Notes: generated from the sequence alone by a model not told the origin. A DNA stretch of 64,000 nucleotides from Petrolisthes cinctipes (GCA_033782935.1 JAWQEG010000486.1:3100001-3164000); one strand, 5' to 3'. Counted from the stretch's first letter, positions 45,401-59,969 are shown. A program made the numbers and translations.

Positions 45401-48400
45401 TTTGAGCCTGAATTTGAGATATAAACGGGCACAGAAGATATATGCACTTATTGACTTTGGGCATCTAAAATATAGATTTTCAGCATGTTTTGGGCATGTA
45501 TTTTGAAAATACTCTTACACGGCGTAGGCATGTACAGATCACTTCTGGAACCCCAAAATATCGAATTTTCGGATGTTTTGAGCCTGAATTTGAGATATAA
45601 ACGGGTACTGAAGATGCATGCACATATCGACTTTTGGGCACCAAAAACATCGATTTTGAGCATGTTTTGGGCCTGTATTTTGTAATTACTCTATCACGGA
45701 GTAGGCATGTACAGATCGCTTCTGGGACCCCATAATATCGAATTTTCAGGTGTTTTGGGGCTGAATTTGAGATATCGCCTTTACGCACCTAAAATATCGA
45801 TTTTTAGCATGTTTTGAGCCTATATTTTGAAAATAATCTAGCACTGAGTAGGCATGTACAGATCGCTTCTGGGACCCCAAAATATCGAATTTTCGGGTGT
45901 TTTGAGCCTTAATTTGAGATATAAACGAGTACAGAAGATGCATGCACATATCGACTTTTGGGCAACTAAAAGATCGATTTTCAGTATGTTTTTGGCCTGT
46001 ATTTTGTAAATACTCTAACACGAAGTAGGCATGTACAGATCGCTTCTGGGACCCCATAATATCGAATTTTCGGGTGTTATGGGCCTGAATTTGAGATATC
46101 GCCTTTACGCACCTAAAATATCGATTTTTAGCATGTTTTTAGCCTATATTTTGAAAATATTCTAGCACTGAGTAGGCATGTATAGATCACTTCTGGGACC
46201 CCAAAATATCGAATTTTCGGGTGTTTTGAGCCTGAATTTGAGATATAAACGGGTACAGAAGATTCATGCACATATCGACTTTTGGGCACCTATAAAATCG
46301 ATTTTCAGTATGTTTTTGGCTTGTATTTTGATAATACTCTAACACGGTGTAGGCATGTACAGATCGCTTCTGGGACCCCTAAATATCGAATTTTCGGGTG
46401 TTTGGGCCTTAATTTGAGATATCGCCATTACGCACCTAAAATATCGATTTTTAGCATGTTTTGAGCTTATATTTTGAAAATATTCTAGCACTGAGTAGGC
46501 ATGTACAGATCGCTTCTGGGACTCCAAAATATCGAATTTTCGGGTGTTTTGAGCTTGAATTTTAGATATAAACGAGTACAGCAGAAGCCTGCACATATCG
46601 ACTTTTGGGCACCTAAAATATCGATTTTGAGCATGTTTTGAGCCTATATTTTGAAAACATTCTAGCACTGAGTAGGCATGTACAGATCGCTTCTGGGACC
46701 CCTAAATATCGAATTTTCGGGTGTTTTGGGACTGAATTTGAGATATCGACTTTTTGGCACCTAAATTATCGATTTTTAGCATGTTTTTAGCCTAAATTTT
46801 GAAAATATTCTAGCACTGAGTAGGCATGTACAGATTGCTTCAGGGACCCCAAAATATTGAATTTTCGGGTGTTTTGAGCCTGAATTTGAGATATAAACGG
46901 GTACAGAAGATACATGCACATATTGACTTTGGGCATCTAAAATATCGATTTTCATAATGTTTTGGGCCTGTATTTTGAAAATACTCTAACACGGAGTAGG
47001 CTTGTACAGATCGCTTCTAGGACCCCAAAATATCGAATTTTCGGGTGTTTTGAGCCTGAATTTGAGATATAAACGGGTACAGAAGATGCATGCACATATC
47101 AACTTTTGGGCACCTAAAAGATCGATTTTCAGTTTGTTTTTATCCTGTATTTTGTAAATACTCTAACACGGAGTAGGCATGTACAGATCGCTTCTGGGAC
47201 CCTATAATATCGAATTTTGGGTGTTTTGGCCTGAATTTGAGATATTGCCTTTACGCACCTAAAATATCGATTTTTAGCATGTTTTGAGCCTATATTTTGA
47301 AAATAATCTAGCACTGAGTAGGCATGTACAGATCGCTTCTGGGACCCCAAAATATCGGATTTTCGGGTGTTTTGAGCCTGAATTTGAGATATAAACAAGT
47401 ACAGAAGATGCATGCACATATCGACTTTTGGGCAACTAAAAGATCGATTTTCAGTATGTTTTTGGCCTGTATTTTGTAAATACTCTAACACGGAGTAGGC
47501 ATGTACAGATCGCTTCTGGGACCCCATAATATCGAATTTTCGGGTGTTATGGGCCTGAATTTGAGATATCGCCTTTACGCACCTAAAATATCGATTATTA
47601 GCATGTTTTTAGCCTATATTTTGAAAATATTCTAGCACTGAGTAGGCATGTACAGATTGCTTCTGGGACCACAAAATATCGAATTTTCGGGTGTTTTGAG
47701 CCTGAATTTGAGATATAAACGAGTACAGAAGATGCATGCACATATCGACTTTTGGGCACCTAAAATATCGATTTTGAGCATGTTTTGAGCCTATATTTTG
47801 AAAACATTCTAGCACTGAGTAAGCATGTACAGATCGCTTCTGGGACCCCAAAATATCGAATTTTCGGGTGTTTTGGGCCTGAATTTGAGATATAAACGAG
47901 CACAGAAGATGCATGCACATATCGACTTTTGGGCACCTAAAATATCGATTTTGAGCATGTTTTGATCCTATATTTTGAAAACATTCTAGCACTGAGTAGG
48001 CATGTACAGATCGCTTCTGGGACCCAAAAATATCGAATTTTCGGGTGTTTAGGGCCAGAATTTGAGATATAAACGGGTACAGAAGATTCATGCACATATC
48101 GACTTTTGGGGACCTATAAAATCGATTTTCAGTATGTTTTTGGCTTGTATTTTGATAATAGTCTAACACGGTGTAGGCATGTACAGATCGCTTCTGGGAC
48201 CCCTAAATATCGAATTTTCGGGTGTTTGGGCCTTAATTTGAGATATCGCCATTACGCACCTAAAATATCGATTTTTAGCATGTTTTGAGCTTATATTTTG
48301 AAAATATTCTAGCACTGAGTAGGCATGTACAGATCGCTTCTGGGACTCCAAAATATCGAATTTTCGGATGTTTTGAGCTTGAATTTGAGATATAAACGAG

Positions 48401-50640
48401 TACAGCAGATGCCTGCACATATCGACTTTTGGGCACCTAAAATATCGATTTTGAGCATGTTTTGAGCCTATATTTTGAAAACATTCAAGCACTGAGTAGG
48501 CATGTACAGATCGTTTCTGGGACCCAAAAATATCAAATTTTCGGGTGCTTAGGGCCAGAATTTGTGATATAAACGGGTACAGAAGATGCATGCACATATC
48601 GACTTTTGGGCACCTAAAAGATCGATTTTCAGTATGTTTTTGGCCTGTATTTTGAAAATACTCTAACACGGAGTAGGCATGTACAGATCGCTTCTGGGAC
48701 CCCAAAATATAGAATTTTAGGGTGTTTAGGGCCTTAATTTGAGATATCGCCATTACGCACCTAAAATATCGATTTTTAGCATGTTTTGAGCCTATATTTT
48801 GAAAATAATCTAGCACTGAGTAGGCATGTACAGATCGCTTCTGGGACTCCAAAATATCGAATTTTCGGGTGTTTTGAGCCTGAATTTGAGATATAAACGG
48901 GCACTGAATATGCAGGCACATATCGACTTTTGGGCACCTAAAACATCGGTTTTGAGCATGTTTTTTGCCTATATTTTGAAAATACTCTAACACGGAGTAG
49001 GCATGTACAGATCGCTTCTGGGACCCCAAAATATCGAATTTTCGGGTTTTTTGGGCCTGAATTTGAGATATCGCCTTTACGCACCTAAAATATCGATTTT
49101 TAGAGTGTTTTGAGCCTATATTTTGAAAACATTCTAGCACTGAGTAGGCATGTACAGATCGCTTCTGGGACCCCAAAATATCGAATTTTCGGGTGTTTAG
49201 GGCCAGAATTTGAGATATAAACGGGTGCAGAAGATGCATGCACATATCGACTTTTGGGCAACTAAAAGATCGATTTTCAGTTTGTTTTTATCCTTTTTTT
49301 TGTAAATACTCTAACACGGAGTAGGCATGTACAGATCGCTTCTGGGACCCTATAATATCGAATTTTGGGTGTTTTGGCCTGAATTTGAGATATTGCCTTT
49401 ACGCACCTAAAATATCGATTTTTAGCATGTTTTTAGTCTATATTTTGAAAATATTCTAGAACTGAGTAGGCATGTACAGATCGCTTCTGGGACCCCAAAA
49501 TATCGGATTTTCGGGTGTTTTGAGCCTGAATTTGAGATATAAACGAGTACAGAAGATGCATGCACATATCGACTTTTGGGCACCTAAAATATCGATTTTG
49601 AGCATGTTTTGAGCCTATATTTTGAAAACATTCAAGCACTGAGTAGGCATGTACAGATCGTTTCTGGGACCCAAAAATATCGAATTTTCGGGTGCTTAGG
49701 GCCAGAATTTGTGATATAAACGGGTACAGAAGATGCATGCACATATCGACTTTTGGGCACCTAAAAGATCGATTTTCAGTATGTTTTTGGCCTGTATTTT
49801 TAAAATACTCTAACACGGAGTAGGCATGTACAGATCGCTTCTGGGACCACAAAATATAGAATTTTAGGGTGTTTTGGGCCTTAATTTGAGATATCGCCAT
49901 TACGCACCTAAAATATCGATTTTTAGCATGTTTTTAGTCTATATTTTGAAAATATTCTAGAACTGAGTAGGCATGTACAGATCGCTTCTGGGACTCCAAA
50001 ATATCGAATTTTCGGGTGTTTTGAGCCTGTATTTGAGATATAAACGAGTACAGAAGATGCATGCACATATCGACTTTTGGGCACCTAAAATATCGATTTT
50101 GAGTATGTTTTGAGCCTATATTTTGAAAACATTCTAGCACTGAGTAGGCATGTACAGATCGCTTCTGGGATCCCTAAATATCGAATTTTCGTGTGTTTTG
50201 GGACTGAATTTGAGATATCGACTTTTTGGCACCTAAATTATCGATTTTTAGCATGTTTTGAGCCTATATTTTGAAAATATTCTAGCACTGAGTAGGCATG
50301 TACAGATTGCTTCTGGGACCCCAAAATATTGAATTTTCGGGTGTTTTGAGAATGAATTTGAGATATAAACGGGTACTGAAGATACATGCACATATTGACT
50401 TTTGCATCTAAAATATCGATTTTCATCATGTTTTGGGCCTGTATTTTGAAAATACTCTAACACGGAGTAGGCATGTACAGATCGCTTCTGAGACCCCAAA
50501 ATAACGAATTTTCGGGTGTTTTGTGCCTGAATTTGAGATATAAACGGGTACTGAAGATGCATGCACATATCGACTTTTGGGCACCTAAAACATCGATTTT
50601 GAGCATGTTTTGGGCCTGTATTTTGAAAATACTCTAACAC
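45401..50640. repeat. Satellite monomers with periods of about 1,824 and 2,148 bp
   Basis: The stretch 46240-46680 recurs at 48064-48504 (offset 1,824) with the variants cctataaaatcgatt, aacacggtgtagg, cgccattacgcacc and acagcag. The stretch 47110-47290 recurs at 49258-49438 (offset 2,148) with cagtttgtttttatcc and a short gggtgttttggcctg. Short units are mostly F type (147 bp), which keeps reading frame and explains why the longest open frames of the window lie here. Confidence 0.72.
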
Positions 50641-52404
50641 GGAGTAGGCATGTACAGATCGCTTCTGGGACTTCAAAATATCGAATTTTCGGGTGTTTTG
50701 AGCCTGAATTTGAGATATCGCCTTTATGCACCTAAAATATCGATTTTTAGCATGTTTTTAGCCTATATTTTGAAAATATTCTAGCACTGAGTAGGCATGT
50801 AAAGATTGCTTCTGGGACCCCAAAATATCGAATTTTCGGGTGTTTAGGGCCAGAATTTAAGATATAAACGAGTACAGAAGATGCATGCACATATCGACTT
50901 TTGGGCACCTAAAAGATCGATTTTCAGTATGTTTTTGGCCTGTATTTTGAAAATACTCTAACACGGAGTAGGCATGTAAAGATCGCTTCTGGGACCCCTA
51001 AATATCGAATTTTCGGGTGTTTTGGGGCTGAATTTGAGATATCGACTTTTTGGTACTTAAAAGATCGATTTTTAGCATGTTTTTAGCCTATATTTTGAAA
51101 ATATTCTAGCACTGAGTAGGCATGTACAGATTGCTTCTGGGACCCAAAAATATTGAATTTTCAGGTGTTTTGAGCCTGAATTTGAGATATAAACGGGTAC
51201 AGAAGATACATGCACAGATTGACTTTGGGCATCTAAAATATCGATTTTCAGCATGTTTTGGGCATGTATTTTGAAAATACTCTAACACGGAGTAGGCATG
51301 TACAGATCGCTTCTGGGACCCCAAAATATCGAATTTTCGGGTGCTTTGAGCCTGAATTTGAGATATAAACGGGTACTGAAGATGCATGCACATATCGACT
51401 TTTTGGCAACTAAAACATCGATTTTGAGCATGTTTTGGGCCTGCATATTGTAAATACTCTAACACGGAGTATTGAGATATAAACGGGTACAGAAGATGCA
51501 TGCACATATCGACTTTTGGGCACCTAAAAGATCGATTTTCAGTATGTTTTTGGCCTGTATTTTGAAAATACTCAAACACGGAGGAGGCATGTACAGGTCG
51601 CTTCTGGGACCCCTAAATATCGAATTTTCCGGTGTTTTGGGATTGAATTTGAGATATCGACTTTTTGGCACCTAAACGATCGATTCTCAGCATGTTTTTA
51701 GCCTATATTTTGAAAATATTCTAGCACTGAGTAGGCATGTACAGATTGCTTCTGGGACCCCAAAATATTTAATTTTCGGGTGTTTTGAGCCTGAATTTGA
51801 GATATAAACGGGTACAGAAGATACATGCACATATTGACTTTGGGCATCTAAAATATCGATTTTCTGCATGTTTTGGGCCTGTAATTTGTAAATACTCTAA
51901 CACGGAGTAGGCATGTACAGATCGCTTCTGGGACCCCATAATATCGAATTTTCGGGTGTTTTGGGCCTGAATTTGAGATATCGCCTTTACGCACCTAAAA
52001 TATCGATTTTTAGCATGTTTTGAGCCTATATTTTGAAAATATTCTAGCACTCAGTATGCATGTACAGATCGCTTCTGGGACCCCAAAATATTGAATTTTC
52101 GGGTGTTTTGAGCCTGAATTTGAGATATAAACGGGTACAGAAGATACATGCACATATTGACTTTGGGCAGCTAAAATATCGATTTTCAGCATGTTTTGAG
52201 CATGTATTTTGAAAATACTCTAACACGGAGTAGGCATGTACAGATCGCTTCTGGGACCCCAAAATATCGAATTTTCGGGTGTTTTGAGCCTGAATTTGAG
52301 ATATAAACGGGTACTGAAGATGCATGCACATATCAACTTTTGGGCACCTAAAACATCGATTTTCAGTATGTTTTTGGCCTATATTTTGAAAATACTTTAA
52401 CACG
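50641..52404. repeat. Satellite monomers with D, E, F trimers and a 114-bp truncated unit
   Basis: D monomers start near 51115, 51727 and 52052, with E-like and F-like units between them. The truncated monomer at 51467-51580 lies in this block. This is ordinary satellite otherwise. Confidence 0.65.
51467..51580. repeat. Truncated 114-bp monomer, first of three
   Basis: After aacacggagta the sequence jumps to ttgagatataaacggg, so unit position 5 is joined to position 69 and 63 bases are missing. The next anchor falls 114 bases on (51581, written gagg). The same join occurs at 52907 and 55201, both after an E-type monomer. Confidence 0.85.
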
Positions 52405-54523
52405 GAGTAGGCATGTACAGATCCCTTCTGGGACCCCTAAATATCAAATTTTCGGGTGTTTGGGGATTGAATTTGAGATATCAACTTGTTGGCACCTAAA
52501 ATATCGATTTTTAGCATGTTTTTAGCCATATTTTGAAAATATTCTAGCACTGAGTAGGCATGTACCGATTGCTTCTGGGACCCCAAAATATTGAATTTTC
52601 GGGTGTTTTGAGCCAGAATTTGAGATATAAACGGGTACAGAAGATGCATGCACATATCGACTTTTGGGCAACTAAAATATCAATTTTGATCATGTTTTGA
52701 GCCTATATTTTGAAAACATTCTAGCACTGAGTAGGCATGTACAAATCGCTTCTGGGACCCCAAAATATCGAAATTTCGGGTGCTTTGAGCCTGAATTTGA
52801 GATATAAACGGGTGCTGAAGATGCATGGACATATCGACTTTTTGGCACCCAAAACATCGATTTTGAGCATTTTTTTGGGCCTGTATTTTGTAAATACTCT
52901 AACACGGAGTATTGAGATATAAACGGGTACAGAAGATGCATGCACATATCGACTTTTGGGCACCTAAAAGATCGATTTTCAGTATGTTTTTGGCCTGTAT
53001 TTTGAAAATACTCTAACACTGAGTAGGCATGTACAGATTGCTTCTGGGACCCCTAAATATCGAATTTTCGGGTGTTTTGGGACTGAATTTGAGATATCGA
53101 CTTTTTGGCACCTAAAAGATCGATTTTTAGCATGTTTTTACCCTATATTTTGAAAATATTCTAGCACTGAGTAGGCATGTACAGATTGCTTCTGGGGCCC
53201 CAAAATATTGAATTTTCGGGTGTTTTGAGCCTGAATTTGAGATATAAACGGGTACAGAAGATACATGCACATATTGACTTTGGGCATCTAAAATATCGAT
53301 TTTCAGCATGTTTTAGGCATGTATTTTGAAAATACTCTAACACGGAGTAGGCATGTACAGATCGCTTCTGGGACCCCAAAATATCGAATTTTCGGGTATT
53401 TTGAGACTGAATTTGAGATATAAACGGGTACTGAAGATGCATGCACATATCGACTTTTGGGCACCTAAAACATCGATTTTGAGCATGTTTTAGGCCTGTA
53501 TTTTGTAAATACTCTAACACGGAGTAGGCATGTACAGATCGCTTCTGGGACCCCATAATATCGAATTTTCGGGTGTTTTGGGCCTGAATTTGAGATATCG
53601 CCTTTACGCACCTAAAATATCGATTTTGAGCATGTTTTGAGCCTATATTTTGAAAATATTCTAGCACTCAGTATGCATGTACAGATCGCTTCTGGGACCC
53701 CAAAATATCGAATTTTCGTGTGTTTTGAGCCTGAATTTGAGATATAAACGAGTACAGAAGATGCATGCACATATCGACTTTTGGGCACCTAAAATATCGA
53801 TTTTGAACATGTTTTGTGCCTATATTTTGAAAACATTCTAGCACTGAGTAGGCATGTACAGATCGCTTGTGGGACCCCATAATATCGAATTTTCGGGTGT
53901 TTAGGGCCAGAATTTGAGATATAAACGGGTACAGAAGATGCATGCACATATCGACGTTTGGGCACCTAAAAGATCGATTTTCAGCATGTTTTTGGCCTAT
54001 ATTTTGAAAATACTCTAACACGGAGTAGGCATGTACAGATCGCTTCTGGTACCCCTAAAAATCGAATTTTCGGGTGTTTTGGGACTGAATTTGAGATATC
54101 GACTTTTTGGCACCTAACAGATCGATTTTTAGCATGTTTTTAGCCTATATTTTGAAAATATTCTAGCACTGAGTAGGCATGTACAAATTGCTTCTGGGAC
54201 CCCAAAATATTGAATTTTCGGGTGTTTTGAGCCTGAATTTGAGATATAAACGGGTACAGAAGATACATGCACATATTGACTTTGGGCATCTAAAATATCG
54301 ATTTTCAGCATGTTTTGGGCATGTATTTTGAAAATACTCTAACACGGAGTAGTCATGTACAGATCGCTTCTGGGACCCCAAAATATCGAATTTTCGGGTG
54401 TTTTGAGCCTGAATTTGAGATATAAACGGGTACTGAAGATGCATGCACATACCGACTTTTGGGCACCTAAAACATCGATTTTCAGTATGTTTTTGGCCTT
54501 TATTTTGAAAATACTCTAACACG
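52405..54523. repeat. 2.1-2.3-kb unit, copy 1 (2,119 bp)
   Basis: Each copy starts with a C-type short monomer carrying agatcccttctggg, followed by a long monomer with gtaccgattgc or gtacagattgc and gagccagaatttg. This copy contains the truncated monomer starting at 52907. It lacks one 176-bp G monomer present in copy 2 at about 54.88-55.02 kb. Confidence 0.8.
52907..53020. repeat. Truncated monomer, second of three
   Basis: It has the same position 5 to 69 join as at 51467 (cggagtattgagatata). Its upstream E monomer carries gggtgctgaagatgc and ctttttggcaccc, also seen before the third copy at 55201. The second and third copies therefore arose by duplication of the block. Confidence 0.85.
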
Positions 54524-56816
54524 GAGTAGGCATGTACAGATCCCTTCTGGGACCCCTAAATATCGAGTTTTCGAGTGTTTTGGGATTGAATTTGAGATAT
54601 CGACTTTTTGGCACCTAAAATATCGATTTTTAGCATGTTTTTAGCCTATATTTTGAAAATATTCTAGCACTGAGTAGGCATGTACCGATTGCTTCTGGGA
54701 CCCCAAAATATTGAATTTTCGGGTGTTTTGAGCCAGAATTTGAGATATAAACGGGTACAGAAGATGCATGCACATATCGACTTTTGGGCAACTAAAATAT
54801 CAATTTTGATCATGTTTTGAGCCTATATTTTGAAAACATTCTAGCACTGAGTAGGCATGTACAAATCGCTTCTGGGACCCCAAAATATCGAATTTTCGGG
54901 TGTTTTGACCCTGAATTTGAGATATAAACGAGTATAGAAGATGCATACACATATTGACTTTGGGCACCAAAATTATCGATTTTCAGCATGTTTTGGGCAT
55001 GTATTTTGAAAATACTCTAACACGGAGTAGGTATGTACAGATCGCTTCTGGGACACCAAAATATCGAAATTTCGGGTGCTTTGAGCCTGAATTTGAGATA
55101 TAAACGGGTGCTGAAGATGCATGCACATATCGACTTTTTGGCACCTAAAACATCGATTTGAGCATGTTTTGGGCCTGTATTTTGTAAATACTCTAACACG
55201 GAGTATTGAGATATAAACGGGTACAGAAGATGCATGCACATATCGACTTTTGGGCACCTAAAAGATCGATTTTCAGTATGTTTTTGGCCTGTATTTTGAA
55301 AATACTCTAACACGGAGGAGGCATGTACAGATCGCTTCTGGGACCCCTAAATATCGAATTTTCGGGTGTTTTGGGACTGAATTTGAAATATCGACTTTTT
55401 GGCACCTAAAATATCGATTTTTAGCATGTTTTTAGCCTATATTTTGAAAATATTCTAGCAGTGAGTAGGCATGTACAGATTGCTTCTGGGGCCCCAAAAT
55501 ATTGAATTTTCGGGTGTTTTGAGCCTGAATTTGAGATATAAACGGGTACAGAAGATACATGCACATATTGACTTTGGGCATCTAAAATATCGATTTTCAG
55601 CATGTTTTGGGCCTGTATTTTGAAAATACTCTAACACGGAGTAGGCATGTACAGATCGCTTCTGGGACCCAAAAATATCGAATTTTCGGGTGTTTTGAGC
55701 CTGAATTTGAGATATAAACGGGTACTGAAGATGCATGCAGATATCGACTTTTGGGTACCTAAAACATCGATTTTGAGCATGTTTTGGGCCTGTATTTTGT
55801 AAATACTCGAACACGGAGTAGGCATTTACAGATCGCTTCTGGGACCCCATAATATCGAATTTTCGGGTGTTTTGGGACTGAATTTGAGATATCGCCTTTA
55901 CGCACCTAAAATATCGATTTTTAGCATGTTTTGAGGGTTTTTTTGAAAATATTCTAGCACTCAGTATGCATGTACAGATCGCTTCTGGGACCCCAAAATA
56001 TTGATTTTTCGTGTGTTTTGAGCCTGAATTTGAGATATAAACGAGTACAGAAGATGCATGCACATAGCGACTTTTGGGCACCTAAAATATCGATTTTGAA
56101 CATGTTTTGAGCCTATATTTTGAAAACATTCTAGCACTGAGCAGGCATGTACAGATCGCTTCTGGGACCCCAAAATATCGAATTTTCGGGTGTTTAGGGC
56201 CAGAATTTGAGATATAAACGGGTACAGAAGATGCATGCACATATCGACTTTTGGGCACCTAAAAGATCGATTTTCAGTATGTTTTTGGCCTGTATTTTGA
56301 AAATACTCTAACACGGAGTAGGCATGTACAGATCGCTTCTGGTACCCCTAAATATCGAATTTTCGGGTGTTTTGGGACTGAATTTGAGATATCGACTTTT
56401 TGGCACCTAAAAGATCGATTTTTAGCATGTTTTTAGATTATATTTTGAAAATATTCTAGCACTGAGTAGGCATGTACAAATTGCTTCTGGGACCCCAAAA
56501 TATTGAATTTTCGGGTGTTTTGAGCCTGAATTTGAGATATAAACGGGTACAGAAGATACATGCACATATTGACTTTGGGCATCTAAAATATCGATTTTCA
56601 GCATGTTTTGGGCATGTATTTTGAAAATACTCTAACACGGAGTAGGCATGTACAGATCGCTTCTGGGACCCCGAAATATCGAATTTTCGGGTGTTTTGAG
56701 CCTGAATTTGAGATATAAACGGGTACTGAAGATGCATGCACATATCGACTTTTGGGCACCTAAAACATCGATTTTCAGTATGTTTTTGGCCTGTATTTTG
56801 AAAATACTCTAACACG
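54524..56816. repeat. 2.1-2.3-kb unit, copy 2 (2,293 bp)
   Basis: It matches copy 1 at offset 2,120, then at about 2,294-2,296 after the extra G monomer. Local peculiarities are a ttttgagggtttttttg change near 55927 and aacatcgatttgagc (one base shorter) near 55150. Confidence 0.8.
55201..55314. repeat. Truncated monomer, third of three
   Basis: It is the same join as at 51467 and 52907. It is followed by an acacggaggaggcat variant at 55310-55324, which is also found after the first copy (51576-51590) but not after the second. This pattern fits exchange among all three rather than a simple linear order. Confidence 0.83.
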
Positions 56817-58789
56817 GAGTAGGCATGTACAGATCCCTTCTGGTACCCCTAAATATCGAGTTTTCGGGTATTTTGGGACTGAATTTGAGATATCGACTTT
56901 TTGGCACCTAAAATATCGATTTTTAGCATGTTTTTAACCTATATTTTGAAAATATTCTAGCACTGAGTAGGCATGTACAGATTGCTTCTGGGACCCCAAA
57001 ATATTGAATTTTCGGGTGTTTTGAGCCAGAATTTGGGATATAAACGGTTACAGAAGATGCATGCACATATCGACTTTTGGGCAACTCAAATATCGATTTT
57101 GAGCATGTATTGAGCCTATATTTTTAAAACATTCTAGCACTGAGTAGGCATGTACAAATCGCTTCTGGGACCCCAAAATATTGATTTTCGGGTATTTTGA
57201 GCCTGAATTTGAGATATAAACGGGTACAGAAGATACATGCATATTGACTTTGGGCATCTAAAATATCGATTTTCAGCATGTTTTGGGCATGTATTTTGAA
57301 AATACTCTAACACGGAGTAGGCATGTACAGATCGCTTCTGGGACCCCAAAATATCGAATTTTTGGGTGTTTTGAGCCTGAATTTGAGATATAAACGGGTA
57401 CTGAAGATGCATGCACATATCGACTTTTTGGCACCTAAAACATCGATTTTGAGCATGTTTTGGGCCTGTATTTTGAAAATACTCTAACACGGAGTAGGCA
57501 TGTACAGATCGCTTCTGGGACCCCAAAATATCGAATTTACGGGTGTTTTGGGCCTTAATTTGAGATATCGACTTTTTGGCACCTAAAATATCGATTTTTA
57601 GCATGTTTTTAGCCTATATTTTGAAAATATTCTAGCACTGAGTAGGCATGTACAGATTGCTTCTGGGACCCCAAAATATTGAATTTTCGGGTGTTTAGGG
57701 CCAAAATTTGAGATATAAACGGGTACAGAAGATACATGCACATATTGACTTTGGGCATCTAAAATATCGATTTTCAGCATGTTTTGGGCATGTATTTTGA
57801 AAATACTCTAACACGGAGTAGGCATGTACAGATCGCTTCTGGGACTCCAAAATATCGAATTTTCGGGTGTTTTGAGCGTGAATTTGAGATATCGACTTTT
57901 TGGAACCTAAAATATCGATTTTTAGCATGTTTATAGCCTATATTTTGAAAATATTCTAGCACTGAGTAGGCATGTACAGATCGCTTCTGGGACCCCATAA
58001 TATCGAATTTTCGGGTGTTTTTGGGCCTGAATTTGAGATATCGCCTTTACGCACCTAAAATATCGATTTTTAGCATGTTTTTGAGCCTATATTTTGAAAA
58101 TATTCTAGCACTGAGTAGGCATGTACAGATCGCTTCTGGGACCCCAAAATATCGATTTTTCGGGTGTTTAGGGCCAGAATTTGAGATATGAACGGGTACA
58201 GAAGATGCATGCACATATCGACTTTTGGGCACCTACAAGATCGATTTTCAGTATGTTTTTGGCCTGTATTTTGAAAATACTTTAACACGGAGTAGGAATG
58301 TACAGATCCCTTCTGGGACCCCTAAATATCGAATTTTCGGGTGTTTTGGGACTGAATTTGAGATATCGACTTTTTGGCACCTAAAATATCGATTTTTAGC
58401 ATGTTTTTAGCCTATATTTTGATAATATTCTTGCACTGAGTAGGCATGTACAGATTTCTTCTGGGACCCCAAAATATTGAATTTTCGGGTGTTTTGAGCC
58501 TGAATTTGAGATATAAACGGGTAATGAAGATGCATTCACATATTGTCTTTGGGCATCTAAAATATCGATTTTCAGCATTTTTGGGCATGTATTTTGAAAA
58601 TACTCTAACACGGAGTAGGCATGTACAGATCGCTTCTGGGACTCCAAAATATCGAATTTTCGGGTGTTTTGAGCCTGAATTTGAGATATAATCGGTTACT
58701 GAAGATGCATGCACATATCGACTTTTGGGCACCTAAAAGATCGATTTTTAGTATGTTTTTGGCCTGTATTTTGAAAATACTCTAACTCG
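56817..58789. repeat. Third block beginning with the agatccc C monomer (1,973 bp)
   Basis: It starts like the two preceding copies (gatcccttctggtacccc, gagccagaatttggg). It then diverges: no truncated monomer is present, and the part 57.93-58.3 kb instead matches 62.26-62.6 kb at offsets of about 4,330-4,332 (gcatgtttatagcc, atcgatttttcgggtg). Confidence 0.7.
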
Positions 58790-59969
58790 GAGTAGGCATG
58801 TACAGATCCCTTCTGGGACACCTAAATATCGAGTTTTCGGGTGTTTTGGGACTGAATTTGAGATATCGACTTTTTGGCACCTAAAATATCGATTTTTAAC
58901 ATGTTTTTAGCCTATATTTTGAAAATATTCTAGCACTGAGTAGGCATGTACAGATTGCTTCTGGGACCCCAAAATATTGAATTTTCGGGTGTTTTGAGCC
59001 AGAATTTGAGATATAAACGGGTACAGAAGATGCATGCACATATCGACTTTTGGGCACCTAAAATATCGATTTTGAGCATGTTTTGAGCCTATATTTTGAA
59101 AACATTCTAGCAATGAGTAGGCATGTACAAATCGCTTCTGGGACCCTAAAATATCGAATTTCCGGGTGTTTTGACCCTGAATTTGAGATATACACGGGTA
59201 CAAAAGATACATGCACATATTGACTTTGGGCATCTAAAATATCGATTTTCAGCATGTTTTGGCATGTATTTTGAAAATACTCTAACACGGAGTAGGCATG
59301 TACAGATCGCTTCTGGGACCCCAAAATATCGAATTTTCGGGTGTTTTGAGCCTGAATTTGAGATATAAACGGGTACTGAAGATGCATGCACATATCGACT
59401 TTTGGGCACCTAAAAGATCGATTTTCAGTATGTTTTTGGCCTGTATTTTGAAAATACTCTAACACGGAGTATGCATGTACAGATCGCTTCTGGGACCCCT
59501 AAATATCGAATTTTCGGGTGTTTTGGGCCTTAATTTGAGATATCGACTTTTTGGCACCTAAAATATCGATTTTTAGCATGTTTTTAGCCTATATTTTGAA
59601 AATATTCTAGCACTGAGTAGGCATGTACAAATTGCTTCTGGAACCCCAAAATATCGAATTTTCGGGTGTTTTGAGCCTGAATTTGAGATATGAACGGGTA
59701 CAGAAGATACATGCACATATTGACTTTGAGCATCTAAAATATCGATTTTCAACATGTTTTGGGCATGTATTTTGAAAATACTCTAACACGGAGTAGGCAT
59801 GTACAGATCGCTTCTGGGACCCCAAAATATCGAATTTTCGGGTGTTTTGATCCTAAATTTCTGAGATATAAACGGGTACTGAAGATGCATGCACATATCG
59901 ACTTTTGGGCACCTAAAACATCGATTTTCAGTATGTTTTTGGCCTGTATTTTGAAAATACTCTAACACG
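58790..59969. repeat. Tandem 7-mer unit, copy 1 (1,180 bp)
   Basis: Anchors at 58790, 58938, 59115, 59290, 59467, 59615, 59791 and 59970 give S L L L S L L. Two monomers deviate in length: 175 bp (a short tgttttggcatg near 59260) and 179 bp (a ctgagata insertion near 59861). Confidence 0.8.

Noticed and set aside
48163..49245. Minus-strand open frame of 360 codons as a protein gene
   Set aside because: Its translation is the satellite unit repeated with a 59-residue period. Comparable frames occur all over the array in several frames and on both strands, and end wherever a 148-bp or 176-bp unit shifts the frame. No promoter, conserved domain or codon bias is visible.
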